A DNA stretch of 64,000 nt from Streptomyces cylindrosporus (GCF_022698165.1 NZ_JALDAY010000011.1:310001-374000); one strand, 5' to 3'. Positions 7,881 through 16,055 are shown, counted from the stretch's first letter. Numbers and translations: made by a program. The notes: a model not told the origin generated them from the sequence alone.

Positions 7881-8420
7881 TTACTTACCCGCCTTTCCGA
7901 CCTTGCGGCGGATGACTTCGCCCTCGTACTTGACGCCCTTGGCCTTGTACGGGTCGGGCTTGCGCAGCTTGCGGATGTTGGCCGCAACCTCGCCGACCTT
8001 CTGCTTGTCGATGCCCTCGACCGAGAACCGGGTGGGGGCCTCCACCTTGAAGGTGATGCCCTCGGGGGCCTCGACGGTGATCGGGTGGCTGTAGCCGAGA
8101 GCGAACTCCAGGTTCGAACCCTTGGCCTGCACGCGGTAACCGACACCGCTGATCTCGAGCTTCTTCACGTAACCCTGGGTCACGCCGGTGATCATGTTCG
8201 CCACCAGCGTGCGGGACAGGCCGTGCAGGGCCTTGCTCTGACGCTCGTCGTTGGGGCGGGTGACGTTCAGGACGCCGTCCTCACCCTTGGCGATCTCGAT
8301 CGGCGCCGCGACGGTGTGGGTCAGCGTGCCCTTGGGGCCCTTGACCGAGACCGTCTGGCCGTCGATGGTGACGTCCACGCCGGCGGGAACCGTGATGGGG
8401 AGCTTGCCAATACGCGACAT
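7881..8420 (-). CDS. rplF: 50S ribosomal protein L6
   Basis: L6, 179 aa, near the sarcin-ricin loop and the base of the L7/L12 stalk. It opens MSRIGKLPITVPAGVDV and shows the two repeated L6 folds. The C-terminal signature is RKPDPYKAKGVKYEGEVIRRKVGKAGK. It sits between rpsH and rplR in the spc cluster. Confidence 0.99.
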   Translation of the reverse strand: MSRIGKLPITVPAGVDVTIDGQTVSVKGPKGTLTHTVAAPIEIAKGEDGVLNVTRPNDERQSKALHGLSRTLVANMITGVTQGYVKKLEISGVGYRVQAKGSNLEFALGYSHPITVEAPEGITFKVEAPTRFSVEGIDKQKVGEVAANIRKLRKPDPYKAKGVKYEGEVIRRKVGKAGK

Positions 8421-8444
8421 AGCTGTTTCCTCCGTTCCCTTCCG

Positions 8445-8843
8445 CTACCAGACGTAGGCGAGGACTTCCCCACCCACGCCCTTCTTGCCGGCCTGCTTGT
8501 CGGTCAGGAGACCGTGCGACGTGGAGATGATCGCCACGCCGAGGCCACCGAGGACCTTGGGCAGGTTGGTGGACTTCGCGTACACCCGGAGACCGGGCTT
8601 GGAGATCCGCTTGATGCCCGCGATGGAGCGCTCACGGTTGGGGCCGAACTTCAGCTCCAGGACGAGGTTCTTGCCGACCTCGGCGTCCTCGACCTTCCAG
8701 CCCGTGATGAAGCCCTCCTGCTGGAGGATCTCCGCGATGTGCGACTTGATCTTGGAAGCGGGCATCGTCACGGAGTCGTGGTATGCCGAGTTCGCGTTCC
8801 GCAGACGCGTAAGCATGTCTGCGATCGGATCAGTCATGGTCAT
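8445..8843 (-). CDS. rpsH: 30S ribosomal protein S8
   Basis: S8, 132 aa, a primary 16S rRNA-binding protein and, in Escherichia coli, the translational repressor of the spc operon. The sequence opens MTMTDPIADMLTRLRNAN; the second Met is an alternative start two codons in. The conserved C-terminal rRNA-binding signature STSHGLLTDKQA is present. A 213-bp spacer separates it from rpsN upstream, the longest gap within this part of the cluster. Confidence 0.99.
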   Translation of the reverse strand: MTMTDPIADMLTRLRNANSAYHDSVTMPASKIKSHIAEILQQEGFITGWKVEDAEVGKNLVLELKFGPNRERSIAGIKRISKPGLRVYAKSTNLPKVLGGLGVAIISTSHGLLTDKQAGKKGVGGEVLAYVW

Positions 8844-9056
8844 GAATTGGCCTTCGGCCTCTCTCGCCGGGGTTTCCAGGTGCCCATCCCTCTCCTCGAT
8901 CCGAGACGAGGCGGGTGCGGTGCGGTGGACCTACGGCGTAGTAAGTCGTAAGGGCAGTCGTCAGACGCCCAACCCTCCAAGCCTAAGCCATGGAGAGGAG
9001 GGCGCCTGACACGCCCACTTCTTACCGAGAGCTTCGGGAATCCCTGATTACGGGGA

Positions 9057-9242
9057 TTACCAGGAGCTCTTGGTCACGCCCGGCAGCTCGCCACGGTGAG
9101 CCATCTCACGAAGGCACACGCGGCACAGGCCGAACTTGCGGTACACGGAGTGCGGACGGCCGCAGCGCTGGCAGCGGGTGTACGCGCGCACACCGAACTT
9201 GGGCTTGCGAGCAGCCTTGGCAATCAGAGCCTTCTTCGCCAT
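9057..9242 (-). CDS. rpsZ: 30S ribosomal protein S14 type Z
   Basis: S14 of the short zinc-binding type, 61 aa. The four cysteines of the zinc ribbon are visible in CQRCGRPHSVYRKFGLCRVC. The start is the ATG at 9242 giving MAKKALIAKAARK, five bases after the rplE stop; a three-residue upstream extension is possible but less likely. In Streptomyces a longer zinc-free paralogue is usually encoded elsewhere under Zur control. Confidence 0.98.
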   Translation of the reverse strand: MAKKALIAKAARKPKFGVRAYTRCQRCGRPHSVYRKFGLCRVCLREMAHRGELPGVTKSSW

Positions 9243-9247
9243 CTCGC

Positions 9248-9805
9248 TCACGCCTCCTTGAAGGGGAAGCCGAGGTGACGAAGGAGCGCGCGGCCCTCAG
9301 CGTCGTTGGTCGCCGTGGTCACCACGGTGATGTCCATGCCCCGGGTACGGTCGATCTTGTCCTGGTCGATCTCGTGGAACATGACCTGCTCGGTGAGACC
9401 GAAGGTGTAGTTGCCACGGCCGTCGAACTGCTTGGGGGACAGACCACGGAAGTCGCGGATGCGCGGGAGCGCGAGCGACAGGGTGCGGTCCAGGAACTCC
9501 CACATGCGGTCGCCACGGAGCGTGACGTGGGCACCGATCGGCTGGCCCTCACGCAGCTTGAACTGCGCGATGGACTTGCGGGCCTTGGTGACGGCCGGCT
9601 TCTGACCGGTGATCGTGGTGAGGTCGCGGATGGCGCCCTCGATCAGCTTGGAGTCGCGGGCGGCGTCGCCCACACCCATGTTGACCACGATCTTGACGAG
9701 GCCGGGGATCTGCATGACGTTCTCGTACTTGAACTCGTCACGCAGCTTGCCCGCGATCTCCTCGCGGTACTTCGTCTTGAGACGCGGAGTGGTGGTGGTA
9801 GCCAT
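9248..9805 (-). CDS. rplE: 50S ribosomal protein L5
   Basis: L5, 185 aa, binds 5S rRNA and contacts S13 and the P-site tRNA through a flexible loop. It opens MATTTTPRLKTKYREEI, with the signature KIVVNMGVGDAARDSK near residues 53-68 and the C-terminal DQDKIDRTRGMDITVVTTA segment. The start ATG shares a base with the rplX stop, so the two genes are coupled. Confidence 0.99.
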   Translation of the reverse strand: MATTTTPRLKTKYREEIAGKLRDEFKYENVMQIPGLVKIVVNMGVGDAARDSKLIEGAIRDLTTITGQKPAVTKARKSIAQFKLREGQPIGAHVTLRGDRMWEFLDRTLSLALPRIRDFRGLSPKQFDGRGNYTFGLTEQVMFHEIDQDKIDRTRGMDITVVTTATNDAEGRALLRHLGFPFKEA

Positions 9806-10128
9806 CAGATGTCCTCACCCGTCCGCTTGGCAACGCGGATCTTGTTGCCCTCGTCGTCGAAGCGGTAACCGACACGCGTGACGACCTTGTTGCCGTCCTT
9901 CTCAACGACCAGCTGGACGTTGGAGACGTGGATCGGCGCCTCGGTCGTGACGATGCCGCCGGCCTGCGAACCGCGAGCGGTGGGGCCGGCCTTGGTGTGC
10001 TTCTTGACCCGGTTGACACCCTCGACCAGGACGCGGTCCTCGCGGGGGAAGGCCGCGATGACCTTGCCCTGCTTGCCCTTGTCCTTACCGGTGATGACCT
10101 GGACCAGGTCGCCCTTCTTGATCTTCAT
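9805..10128 (-). CDS. rplX: 50S ribosomal protein L24
   Basis: L24, 107 aa, an assembly initiator of the 50S subunit near the exit tunnel. The KOW motif is at the N-terminus (MKIKKGDLVQVITGKDKGKQGKV), followed by VEGVNRVKKHTK, typical of L24. It lies two bases after rplN and overlaps rplE by one base. Confidence 0.99.
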   Translation of the reverse strand: MKIKKGDLVQVITGKDKGKQGKVIAAFPREDRVLVEGVNRVKKHTKAGPTARGSQAGGIVTTEAPIHVSNVQLVVEKDGNKVVTRVGYRFDDEGNKIRVAKRTGEDI

Positions 10129-10130
10129 GC

Positions 10131-10499
10131 TTACAGCACCTCCGGAGCCAGCGAGATGATCTTCATGAACTTCTTCTCGCGCAGCTCACGCCCGACCGGG
10201 CCGAAGATGCGGGTGCCGCGAGGGTCGCCGTCGTTCTTCAGAATGACGGCGGCGTTCTCGTCGAAGCGGATGTACGAGCCGTCCGGACGGCGGCGCTCCT
10301 TGACGGTGCGAACGATGACCGCCTTGACGACGTCACCCTTCTTCACGTTGCCACCGGGGATCGCGTCCTTGACGGTGGCGACGATGACGTCACCGATGCC
10401 CGCGTAGCGGCGACCGGAGCCACCGAGCACACGGATGCAAAGGATCTCCTTCGCACCAGTGTTGTCGGCGACACGCAGTCGCGACTCCTGCTGGATCAC
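10131..10499 (-). CDS. rplN: 50S ribosomal protein L14
   Basis: L14, 122 aa, at the subunit interface where it takes part in bridges B5 and B8. It opens MIQQESRLRVADNTGAKEILCIRVLGG and ends SLAPEVL, the standard family ends. It is the first gene of the spc block. A 97-bp spacer with two strong hairpins separates it from rpsQ, the last gene of the S10 block. Confidence 0.99.
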   Translation of the reverse strand: MIQQESRLRVADNTGAKEILCIRVLGGSGRRYAGIGDVIVATVKDAIPGGNVKKGDVVKAVIVRTVKERRRPDGSYIRFDENAAVILKNDGDPRGTRIFGPVGRELREKKFMKIISLAPEVL

Positions 10500-10527
10500 G
10501 TCTATCTCCTGTTTGTCTGCCGGTTCC

Positions 10528-10555
10528 CCGGGGGCCGTTCAAGAACGGCCCCCGG
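10528..10555 (-). terminator. Strong hairpin in the rpsQ-rplN spacer (proximal to rplN)
   Basis: A 13-bp perfect inverted repeat (arms 10528-10540 and 10543-10555, CCGGGGGCCGTTC and its complement), best drawn as a 12-bp stem with a CAAG tetraloop. With the hairpin at 10571-10594 it forms a tandem structure at the boundary between the S10 and spc blocks. It lacks a long U-tract, so partial termination or mRNA processing is likely. Confidence 0.65.
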
Positions 10556-10570
10556 AGCCTGGCGGAACTG

Positions 10571-10594
10571 TCCTGCGAGGGGTGCCTCGCAGGA
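10571..10594 (-). terminator. Hairpin directly after rpsQ
   Basis: A perfect 10-bp inverted repeat (TCCTGCGAGG at 10571-10580 and its complement at 10585-10594) with a four-base loop, starting three bases after the rpsQ stop codon. It is the first of two hairpins in this spacer and probably reduces read-through from the S10 block into the spc block or protects a processed 3' end. Confidence 0.65.
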
Positions 10595-10596
10595 AA

Positions 10597-10884
10597 TTAC
10601 TTGGCCTTCTCGAGGATCTCGACGACGCGCCAGCGCTTCGTCGCGGACAGCGGCCGGGTCTCCGCGAGGAGGACACGGTCGCCGACGCCCGCGGCGTTCT
10701 GCTCGTCGTGAGCCTTGAGCTTGTTCGTACGGCGGATGACCTTGCCGTACAGCGCGTGCTTGACGCGGTCCTCGACGGCGACGACGACGGTCTTGTCCAT
10801 CTTGTCGCTGACGACGAGACCCTCACGGGTCTTGCGGAAGCCGCGGGCCTCTGCAGTCTGCTCAGTCACGTTGCTCTCACTCAT
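10597..10884 (-). CDS. rpsQ: 30S ribosomal protein S17
   Basis: S17, 95 aa, an early-binding 16S protein of the 30S body. It has a short extension (MSESNVTEQTAEARG) before the conserved RKTREGLVVSDKMDKTVVVAVEDRVKH core and the signature GDRVLLAETRPLSATKRWRVVEI. The start codon overlaps the rpmC stop by one base. It is the last gene of the S10 block. Confidence 0.99.
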   Translation of the reverse strand: MSESNVTEQTAEARGFRKTREGLVVSDKMDKTVVVAVEDRVKHALYGKVIRRTNKLKAHDEQNAAGVGDRVLLAETRPLSATKRWRVVEILEKAK

Positions 10885-11108
10885 CAGGCGCTCTCCACCG
10901 TCTCGATGCCCAGCTCGCGCTCACGCATCAGGGTGTAGATCCGCGCGATGTCCTTACGGACGGCCTTCAGCCGACCGTGGTTCTCGAGCTGACCGGTCGC
11001 CGCCTGGAAGCGGAGGTTGAACAGCTCTTCCTTGGCCTCGCGGAGCTTCGCCAGAAGCTCCTCGTTGCCCAGCTCGCGCAGCTCGGACGCCTTGGTACCG
11101 GCCGACAT
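10884..11108 (-). CDS. rpmC: 50S ribosomal protein L29
   Basis: L29, 74 aa, at the exit tunnel next to L23, where it helps form the docking site for trigger factor and SRP. It is all alpha-helical, with the signature LREAKEELFNLRFQAATGQLENHGRLKAVRKDIARI. The chosen ATG at 11108 overlaps the rplP stop by one base (TGATG); the GTG one codon earlier is less likely. Confidence 0.98.
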   Translation of the reverse strand: MSAGTKASELRELGNEELLAKLREAKEELFNLRFQAATGQLENHGRLKAVRKDIARIYTLMRERELGIETVESA

Positions 11109-11527
11109 CACGCTTCACCTGCCTCGCGCTTGACGATCCGGCACTTCATCGGCAGCTTGTGGGCTGCGCGAGTCAGGGCCTCACGGGCGATCTTCTCGTT
11201 CGGGTACGACAGCTCGAACATGACCCGGCCCGGGTGCACGTTCGCGATCCACCACTCCGGCGAACCCTTACCGGAACCCATGCGGGTCTCGGCGGGCTTC
11301 TTCGTGAGCGGGCGGTCCGGGTAGATGTTGATCCAGACCTTGCCGCCACGCTTGATGTGGCGGGTCATCGCGATACGAGCGGCCTCGATCTGACGGTTGG
11401 TCACGTACGCCGGCGTGAGGGCCTGGATGCCGTACTCGCCGAACGCCACGGTCGTACCGCCCTTGGCCTCACCACGACGCTTCGGGTGGTGCTGCTTGCG
11501 GTGCTTGACCCTACGGGGGATCAGCAT
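11108..11527 (-). CDS. rplP: 50S ribosomal protein L16
   Basis: L16, 139 aa, organises the A-site region of 23S rRNA and contacts tRNA. It opens MLIPRRVKHRKQHHPKRRG and contains the family segment MGSGKGSPEWWIANVHPGRVMFEL. It is five bases after rpsC and shares one base with rpmC. Confidence 0.99.
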   Translation of the reverse strand: MLIPRRVKHRKQHHPKRRGEAKGGTTVAFGEYGIQALTPAYVTNRQIEAARIAMTRHIKRGGKVWINIYPDRPLTKKPAETRMGSGKGSPEWWIANVHPGRVMFELSYPNEKIAREALTRAAHKLPMKCRIVKREAGEA

Positions 11528-11532
11528 GTCGG

Positions 11533-12354
11533 TCAGGCCTCCGTTCCGGTGCTCTCAGCCGGAGCGGACGCGGGAGCCTCGGCCTTGGGGGCCTCGGAAC
11601 CGGCAGCCTGCTGCGGCTTGCGACCGCGCCGCTCGCCACCGCGGCCACCACGGGCCGGGCGGTCGGCACCACCACGGGCCGGGCGGTTACCCGCACGGGC
11701 CGCAGCGTTCTCGGCGCGGACCTCGGCGATGTTCTTGACATCGCCCTTGTAGATCCAGACCTTCACACCGATGCGGCCGAAGGTCGTCTTGGCCTCGAAG
11801 AAGCCGTAGTCCACGTTCGCGCGGAGCGTGTGCAGGGGCACGCGGCCCTCGCGGTAGAACTCCGAGCGGGACATCTCGGCGCCGCCGAGGCGGCCACCGC
11901 ACTGGATCTTGATGCCCTTGGCGCCGGCCTTCATGGCGGACTGCATGCTCTTGCGCATGGCCCGACGGAAGGAGACGCGGGAGGAGAGCTGCTCGGCGAC
12001 GGCCTGAGCGACCAGCTGAGCGTCCGTCTCGGGGTTCTTGACCTCGAGGATGTTCAGCTGGACCTGCTTGCCCGTGAGCTTCTCGAGGTCACCGCGGATG
12101 CGGTCGGCCTCGGCGCCACGGCGGCCGATGACGATGCCCGGACGAGCGGTGTGGATGTCCACACGCACGCGGTCACGGGTGCGCTCGATCTCCACCTTCG
12201 AGATGCCGGCGCGCTCCATGCCGGACGTCATCATCCGACGGATGGCGACGTCTTCCTTGACGTAGTCCTTGTACAGCTTGTCGGCGTACCACCGGGACTT
12301 GAAGTCCGTGGTGACACCGAGCCGGAACCCATGCGGGTTAACCTTCTGGCCCAT
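11533..12354 (-). CDS. rpsC: 30S ribosomal protein S3 with long C-terminal extension
   Basis: S3, 273 aa, in the 30S head at the mRNA entry channel. It opens MGQKVNPHGFRLGVTTDFKSRW, with a KH domain around residues 40-110 (PGIVIGRRGAEADRIRGDLEKL) and the C-terminal S3 domain ending near YKGDVKNIAE. Beyond about residue 212 is an unstructured extension of roughly 60 residues rich in Arg, Gly, Pro and Ala, with repeated RPARGG units, then a Glu/Ala-rich tail. Such extensions are common in actinobacterial S3. The stop of rplV overlaps its ATG by one base. Confidence 0.98.
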   Translation of the reverse strand: MGQKVNPHGFRLGVTTDFKSRWYADKLYKDYVKEDVAIRRMMTSGMERAGISKVEIERTRDRVRVDIHTARPGIVIGRRGAEADRIRGDLEKLTGKQVQLNILEVKNPETDAQLVAQAVAEQLSSRVSFRRAMRKSMQSAMKAGAKGIKIQCGGRLGGAEMSRSEFYREGRVPLHTLRANVDYGFFEAKTTFGRIGVKVWIYKGDVKNIAEVRAENAAARAGNRPARGGADRPARGGRGGERRGRKPQQAAGSEAPKAEAPASAPAESTGTEA

Positions 12355-12701
12355 TACCGGGTTCCTTCCTTGCTGCTGACGACCACGGTGATGTGGCTGG
12401 TCCGCTTGCGGATCCGGTAGGCACGGCCCTGGGCACGCGGACGGAACCGCTTCAGGGTCGGACCCTCGTCGACGTACGCCTCGGAGATGAAGAGGCTGTC
12501 GGCGTCGGTGTGGTCGTAGTTGTGCGCGGCGTTGGCGATGGCGCTGTCGAGCACCTTGCCGACGGGCACGGAGGCTGCCTGCGGAGCGAATCGCAGAACA
12601 GCCTGAGCCTCCGTGGCGTCCATGCCACGGATAAGGTCCACCACGCGGCGGGCCTTCATGGGCGTAACGCGGATGTACCGCGCCTGGGCCCTGGCTTCCA
12701 T
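12354..12701 (-). CDS. rplV: 50S ribosomal protein L22
   Basis: L22, 115 aa, whose beta-hairpin lines the peptide exit tunnel. The hairpin region lies around EAYVDEGPTLKRFRPRAQGRAYRIRKRTSH, and mutations there give macrolide resistance in other bacteria; nothing unusual is visible here. The ATG is at 12701, 44 bp after rpsS, and its end overlaps rpsC by one base. Confidence 0.99.
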   Translation of the reverse strand: MEARAQARYIRVTPMKARRVVDLIRGMDATEAQAVLRFAPQAASVPVGKVLDSAIANAAHNYDHTDADSLFISEAYVDEGPTLKRFRPRAQGRAYRIRKRTSHITVVVSSKEGTR

Positions 12702-12745
12702 GGTTGTCCCTCTCAGTTACTTACGTGTCTGAATGCGATCCGCTG

Positions 12746-13027
12746 TTAGCGGCGCTTCGACTTCCGGTCGTCCTTGACGTGACCCCGGAAGGTGCGCGTC
12801 GGCGAGAACTCGCCGAGCTTGTGGCCGACCATCGACTCGGTGACGAACACCGGGATGTGGGTCTTGCCGTTGTGCACCGCGAGCGTGTGGCCGAGCATGG
12901 CCGGCACGATCATGGAGCGACGGGACCAGGTCTTGATGACGTTCTTGGTGCCGGCTTCGTTCTGGGCTTCCACCTTCTTGATCAGGTGGTCGTCGACGAA
13001 GGGCCCCTTCTTGAGACTGCGCGGCAT
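12746..13027 (-). CDS. rpsS: 30S ribosomal protein S19
   Basis: S19, 93 aa, paired with S13 in the 30S head. It opens MPRSLKKGPFVDDHL and has the conserved IKTWSRRSMIVPAMLGHTLAVHNGK and GHKLGEFSPTRTFRGH motifs. It lies 12 bp after rplB in the S10 block. Confidence 0.99.
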   Translation of the reverse strand: MPRSLKKGPFVDDHLIKKVEAQNEAGTKNVIKTWSRRSMIVPAMLGHTLAVHNGKTHIPVFVTESMVGHKLGEFSPTRTFRGHVKDDRKSKRR

Positions 13028-13039
13028 CTAAACCCGCTC

Positions 13040-13876
13040 CTAGCGCTTCTTGTTCGTCTTGCGGCGGCGGACGATGTACTTGTTCGACGCCTTCTTGGGC
13101 GAACGAGTACGACCTTCCTTCTGACCCCAGGGGCTGACCGGGTGGCGACCACCGGAGGTCTTGCCCTCACCACCACCGTGCGGGTGGTCAACCGGGTTCA
13201 TCGCCACACCGCGAACGGTCGGGCGGACGCCCAGCCAGCGCTTGCGGCCGGCCTTGCCCCAGTTGATGTTGCTCTGCTCGGCGTTGCCGACCTCGCCGAC
13301 CGTGGCGCGGCAGCGCTGGTCGACCAGGCGGATCTCACCGGAGGGCATACGAAGGTGGGCCATCGTGCCCTCCTTCGCGAGCAGCTGCACGGAGGCACCG
13401 GCGGAGCGGGCGAACTTGGCGCCGCCGCCCGGACGAAGCTCCACGGAGTGGATCGTCGTACCGACCGGGATGTTGCGCAGCGCCAGGTTGTTGCCGGGCT
13501 TGATGTCGGCCGCGGGGCCGTTCTCGATCCGGTCGCCCTGGTTGAGGCCCTTCGGCGCCAGGATGTAGCGCTTCTCGCCGTCCGCGTAGTGGAGCAGCGC
13601 GATGCGCGCGGTGCGGTTGGGGTCGTACTCGATGTGCGCGACCTTCGCCGGCACGCCGTCCTTGTCGTGACGACGGAAGTCGATCACTCGGTAGGCGCGC
13701 TTGTGTCCGCCACCCTGGTGGCGAACGGTCACACGACCGGCGTTGTTACGGCCGCCCTTGCTGTGCAGCGGGCGGACCAGCGACTTCTCCGGCGTGGACC
13801 GCGTGACCTCGACGAAGTCGGCGACGCTGGAACCACGACGGCCCGGCGTAGTCGGCTTGTACTTGCGGATTCCCAT
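13040..13876 (-). CDS. rplB: 50S ribosomal protein L2
   Basis: L2, 278 aa, needed for subunit association, tRNA binding and peptidyl transferase activity. It opens MGIRKYKPTTPGRRGSSV, has the OB and SH3-like domains in the middle, and the near-invariant GVAMNPVDHPHGGGEGKTSGGRHP motif near residues 223-246, which includes the histidine close to the peptidyl transferase centre. It lies 38 bp after rplW. Confidence 0.99.
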   Translation of the reverse strand: MGIRKYKPTTPGRRGSSVADFVEVTRSTPEKSLVRPLHSKGGRNNAGRVTVRHQGGGHKRAYRVIDFRRHDKDGVPAKVAHIEYDPNRTARIALLHYADGEKRYILAPKGLNQGDRIENGPAADIKPGNNLALRNIPVGTTIHSVELRPGGGAKFARSAGASVQLLAKEGTMAHLRMPSGEIRLVDQRCRATVGEVGNAEQSNINWGKAGRKRWLGVRPTVRGVAMNPVDHPHGGGEGKTSGGRHPVSPWGQKEGRTRSPKKASNKYIVRRRKTNKKR

Positions 13877-13914
13877 TTCTCAGTCCTCGTCCGATATCGG
13901 ACGATCCGACCCGC

Positions 13915-14334
13915 TTACGCGGTCGGACCGCCGAAGATGTCGATACGGTCGCCCTCGGCGAGGGTCACGATCGCGCGCTTGGTGGCCGCACGCTGGCCGA
14001 AGCCGGTGCGGGTCCGCTTGCGCTTGCCGATGCGGTTGATCGTGTTGACCCCGGTGACCTTGACCGAGAAGACCGCCTGGACGGCCTGCTTGATCTGGGT
14101 CTTGTTGGCGTTCGGGTCGACGATGAACGTGTACTTGTTCTCGTCCAGGAGCGCGTAGCTCTTCTCCGAGACGACCGGCTTGAGCAGCACGTCACGGGGG
14201 TCCGTGTACGACTTGCTCAGCGGCGTCTCGACGGTGTTCTTGCCCTCGGCGGCGTGCCGGCGCGCCTTGGCGACACGCGCGGCCTTGGCGGCCTTGGCGG
14301 CCTTCGAGGCAATGGCGGGGTGACGGATGGCCAT
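13915..14334 (-). CDS. rplW: 50S ribosomal protein L23 with N-terminal extension
   Basis: L23, 139 aa, at the exit tunnel and the main contact for trigger factor. The family core begins near residue 44 (DPRDVLLKPVVSEKSYALLDENKYTFIVD) and ends GDRIDIFGGPTA. About 40 residues precede it, an Ala/Lys-rich helix with repeated AKAAKAA units, an extension also known in other Streptomyces L23 proteins. The start overlaps the rplD stop by one base. Confidence 0.97.
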   Translation of the reverse strand: MAIRHPAIASKAAKAAKAARVAKARRHAAEGKNTVETPLSKSYTDPRDVLLKPVVSEKSYALLDENKYTFIVDPNANKTQIKQAVQAVFSVKVTGVNTINRIGKRKRTRTGFGQRAATKRAIVTLAEGDRIDIFGGPTA

Positions 14335-14990
14335 CAGACCTCAGTCCCTTCGGTGTCGTTGGCCTTCGGGCCGGCGACGAAGGACTCGAGAGCGGCCTGG
14401 GTGAAGACCACGTCGTCCGAGACGATCACGTCGTACGTGTTCAGCTGGCCCGGCTCCAGGATGTGCACCTGGGGCAGGTTGCGGGCGGACAGCCACGCGG
14501 CCTCGTCGGCGCGGTCGACGACCAGGAGCAGGTTCTTGCGCTCCGAGATCTTGCCGAACAGCGTGCGAGCGGCCTTGGTGCTGGGGGTCTCGCCCTCGAC
14601 CACGCCGGTGACGACGTGGATGCGGTTGTGACGCGCCCGGTCGGTGAGGGCGTGACGCAGGGCGGCAGCCTTCATCTTCTTCGGGGTGCGCTGCGAGTAG
14701 TCGCGCGGCACGGGACCGTGCACGACGCCACCACCGGCGAACTGCGGCGCGCGGGTCGAGCCCTGACGGGCGCGGCCGGTGCCCTTCTGGCGGTACGGCT
14801 TCTTGCCGCCACCACGGACCTCGCCACGGGTCTTCGTCTTGTGCGTGCCCTGACGGGCAGCGGCGTTCTGCGCGACGACGACCTGGTGGATCAGCGGGAT
14901 GCTGATCTTCTCCACGCCGAAGATCTCCGCGGGGAGCTCGACGCTACCGGTCTTCTCGCCGGCAGGCGAAAGGATGTCAACAGTGCTCAT
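14334..14990 (-). CDS. rplD: 50S ribosomal protein L4
   Basis: L4, 218 aa, whose extended loop lines the exit tunnel; in Escherichia coli it also represses the S10 operon. I chose the ATG at 14990 (MSTVDILSPAGEKTG), seven bases after the rplC stop, although the frame stays open further upstream inside rplC. The tunnel loop is the basic segment GGKKPYRQKGTGRARQGS. Confidence 0.98.
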   Translation of the reverse strand: MSTVDILSPAGEKTGSVELPAEIFGVEKISIPLIHQVVVAQNAAARQGTHKTKTRGEVRGGGKKPYRQKGTGRARQGSTRAPQFAGGGVVHGPVPRDYSQRTPKKMKAAALRHALTDRARHNRIHVVTGVVEGETPSTKAARTLFGKISERKNLLLVVDRADEAAWLSARNLPQVHILEPGQLNTYDVIVSDDVVFTQAALESFVAGPKANDTEGTEV

Positions 14991-14997
14991 CGGTACC

Positions 14998-15642
14998 TCA
15001 GGCCCCCTTGGCCGCGGTGCGGACCAGGACGAGGCCGCCGTTCGGACCGGGAACCGCGCCCTTGATGAGCAGCAGACCCTTCTCCGCGTCAACGGCGTGG
15101 ACGGTCAGGTTCTGGGTGGTGACACGCTCGTTGCCCATGCGACCCGCCATGCGGAGGCCCTTGAACACACGGCCCGGGGTGGCGCAGCCACCGATGGAAC
15201 CGGGAGAGCGGTGCTTGCGCTGGGTGCCGTGACCGGCGCCGAGGCCACCGAAGTTGTGGCGCTTCATGACACCGGCGAAGCCCTTGCCCTTGCTCTTGCC
15301 GGTGACGTCGACCTTCACGCCGGCCTCGAAGACCTCGGCGGTGATTTCCTGACCGAGCGTGTACTCGGCGGCATCGGCCGTCCGGATCTCGACGAGGTGT
15401 CGACGGGGGGTGACGTCGGCCTTGGCGAAGTGGCCCTTGAGGGGCTTGTTCACCTTGCGCGGGTCGATCTCGCCGAAGGCGATCTGGACCGACTCGTAGC
15501 CGTCGCTGTCGTTCGTACGCACCTGGGTGACGACGTTGGGGCCGGCCTTGACGACGGTGACCGGAACAACACGGTTGTTCTCGTCCCACACCTGCGTCAT
15601 GCCGAGCTTCTCGCCCAGGATGCCCTTGATCTGCTTAGCCAT
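14998..15642 (-). CDS. rplC: 50S ribosomal protein L3
   Basis: L3, 214 aa, an early assembly protein with a loop close to the peptidyl transferase centre. It opens MAKQIKGILGEKLGMTQVWDE and has the conserved KGKGFAGVMKRHNFGG and GSIGGCATPGRVFKGLRMAGRMG motifs. It follows rpsJ by 17 bp as the second gene of the S10 operon. Confidence 0.99.
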   Translation of the reverse strand: MAKQIKGILGEKLGMTQVWDENNRVVPVTVVKAGPNVVTQVRTNDSDGYESVQIAFGEIDPRKVNKPLKGHFAKADVTPRRHLVEIRTADAAEYTLGQEITAEVFEAGVKVDVTGKSKGKGFAGVMKRHNFGGLGAGHGTQRKHRSPGSIGGCATPGRVFKGLRMAGRMGNERVTTQNLTVHAVDAEKGLLLIKGAVPGPNGGLVLVRTAAKGA

Positions 15643-15659
15643 TCTCAGATCACCGGCCC

Positions 15660-15968
15660 TCAGAGCTTGATCTCGATGTCGACACCGGCCGGGAGGTCGA
15701 GTCGCATCAGAGAGTCAACGGTCTTGGGCGTCGGGTCGAGGATGTCGATCAGGCGCTTGTGCGTGCGCATCTCGAAGTGCTCGCGCGAGTCCTTGTACTT
15801 GTGCGGCGACTTGATGACGCAGTACACGTTCTTCTCAGTGGGCAGCGGCACCGGGCCCGCGACCGACGCACCAGTACGGGTCACCGTCTCGACGATCTTC
15901 TTCGCCGAGGAGTCGATGACCTCGTGGTCGTAGGCCTTGAGCCGGATGCGGATCTTCTGTCCCGCCAT
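15660..15968 (-). CDS. rpsJ: 30S ribosomal protein S10 (NusE)
   Basis: S10, 102 aa, the first gene of the S10 operon. Besides its place in the 30S head it acts as NusE, linking NusG and NusB to the transcription elongation complex. It opens MAGQKIRIRLKAYDHEVIDSSA and contains the SPHKYKDSREHFEMRTHKRL signature. The leader upstream contains a 25-nt element at 16031-16055 that also occurs before rpsL. Confidence 0.99.
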   Translation of the reverse strand: MAGQKIRIRLKAYDHEVIDSSAKKIVETVTRTGASVAGPVPLPTEKNVYCVIKSPHKYKDSREHFEMRTHKRLIDILDPTPKTVDSLMRLDLPAGVDIEIKL

Positions 15969-16030
15969 GGCTACTCAGTAGTCCTTTGTCTCTTCACGCT
16001 CTGGAACCCGGTCCTCCGTGCGCTCCACCT

Positions 16031-16055
16031 CCGACCCACGCGGTCGGGCGTGTCG
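16031..16055 (-). promoter_or_regulatory. Leader hairpin element of the S10 operon, shared with rpsL
   Basis: A 25-nt element 62 bp upstream of the rpsJ start codon. On the transcribed strand it contains the hairpin CCGACC-GCGTG-GGTCGG preceded by CGACACGCC. The same element with one base changed lies 50 bp upstream of rpsL (25488-25512). I infer a transcribed leader structure or protein-binding site common to both ribosomal protein operons. I do not recognise it as a named riboregulator. Confidence 0.6.
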
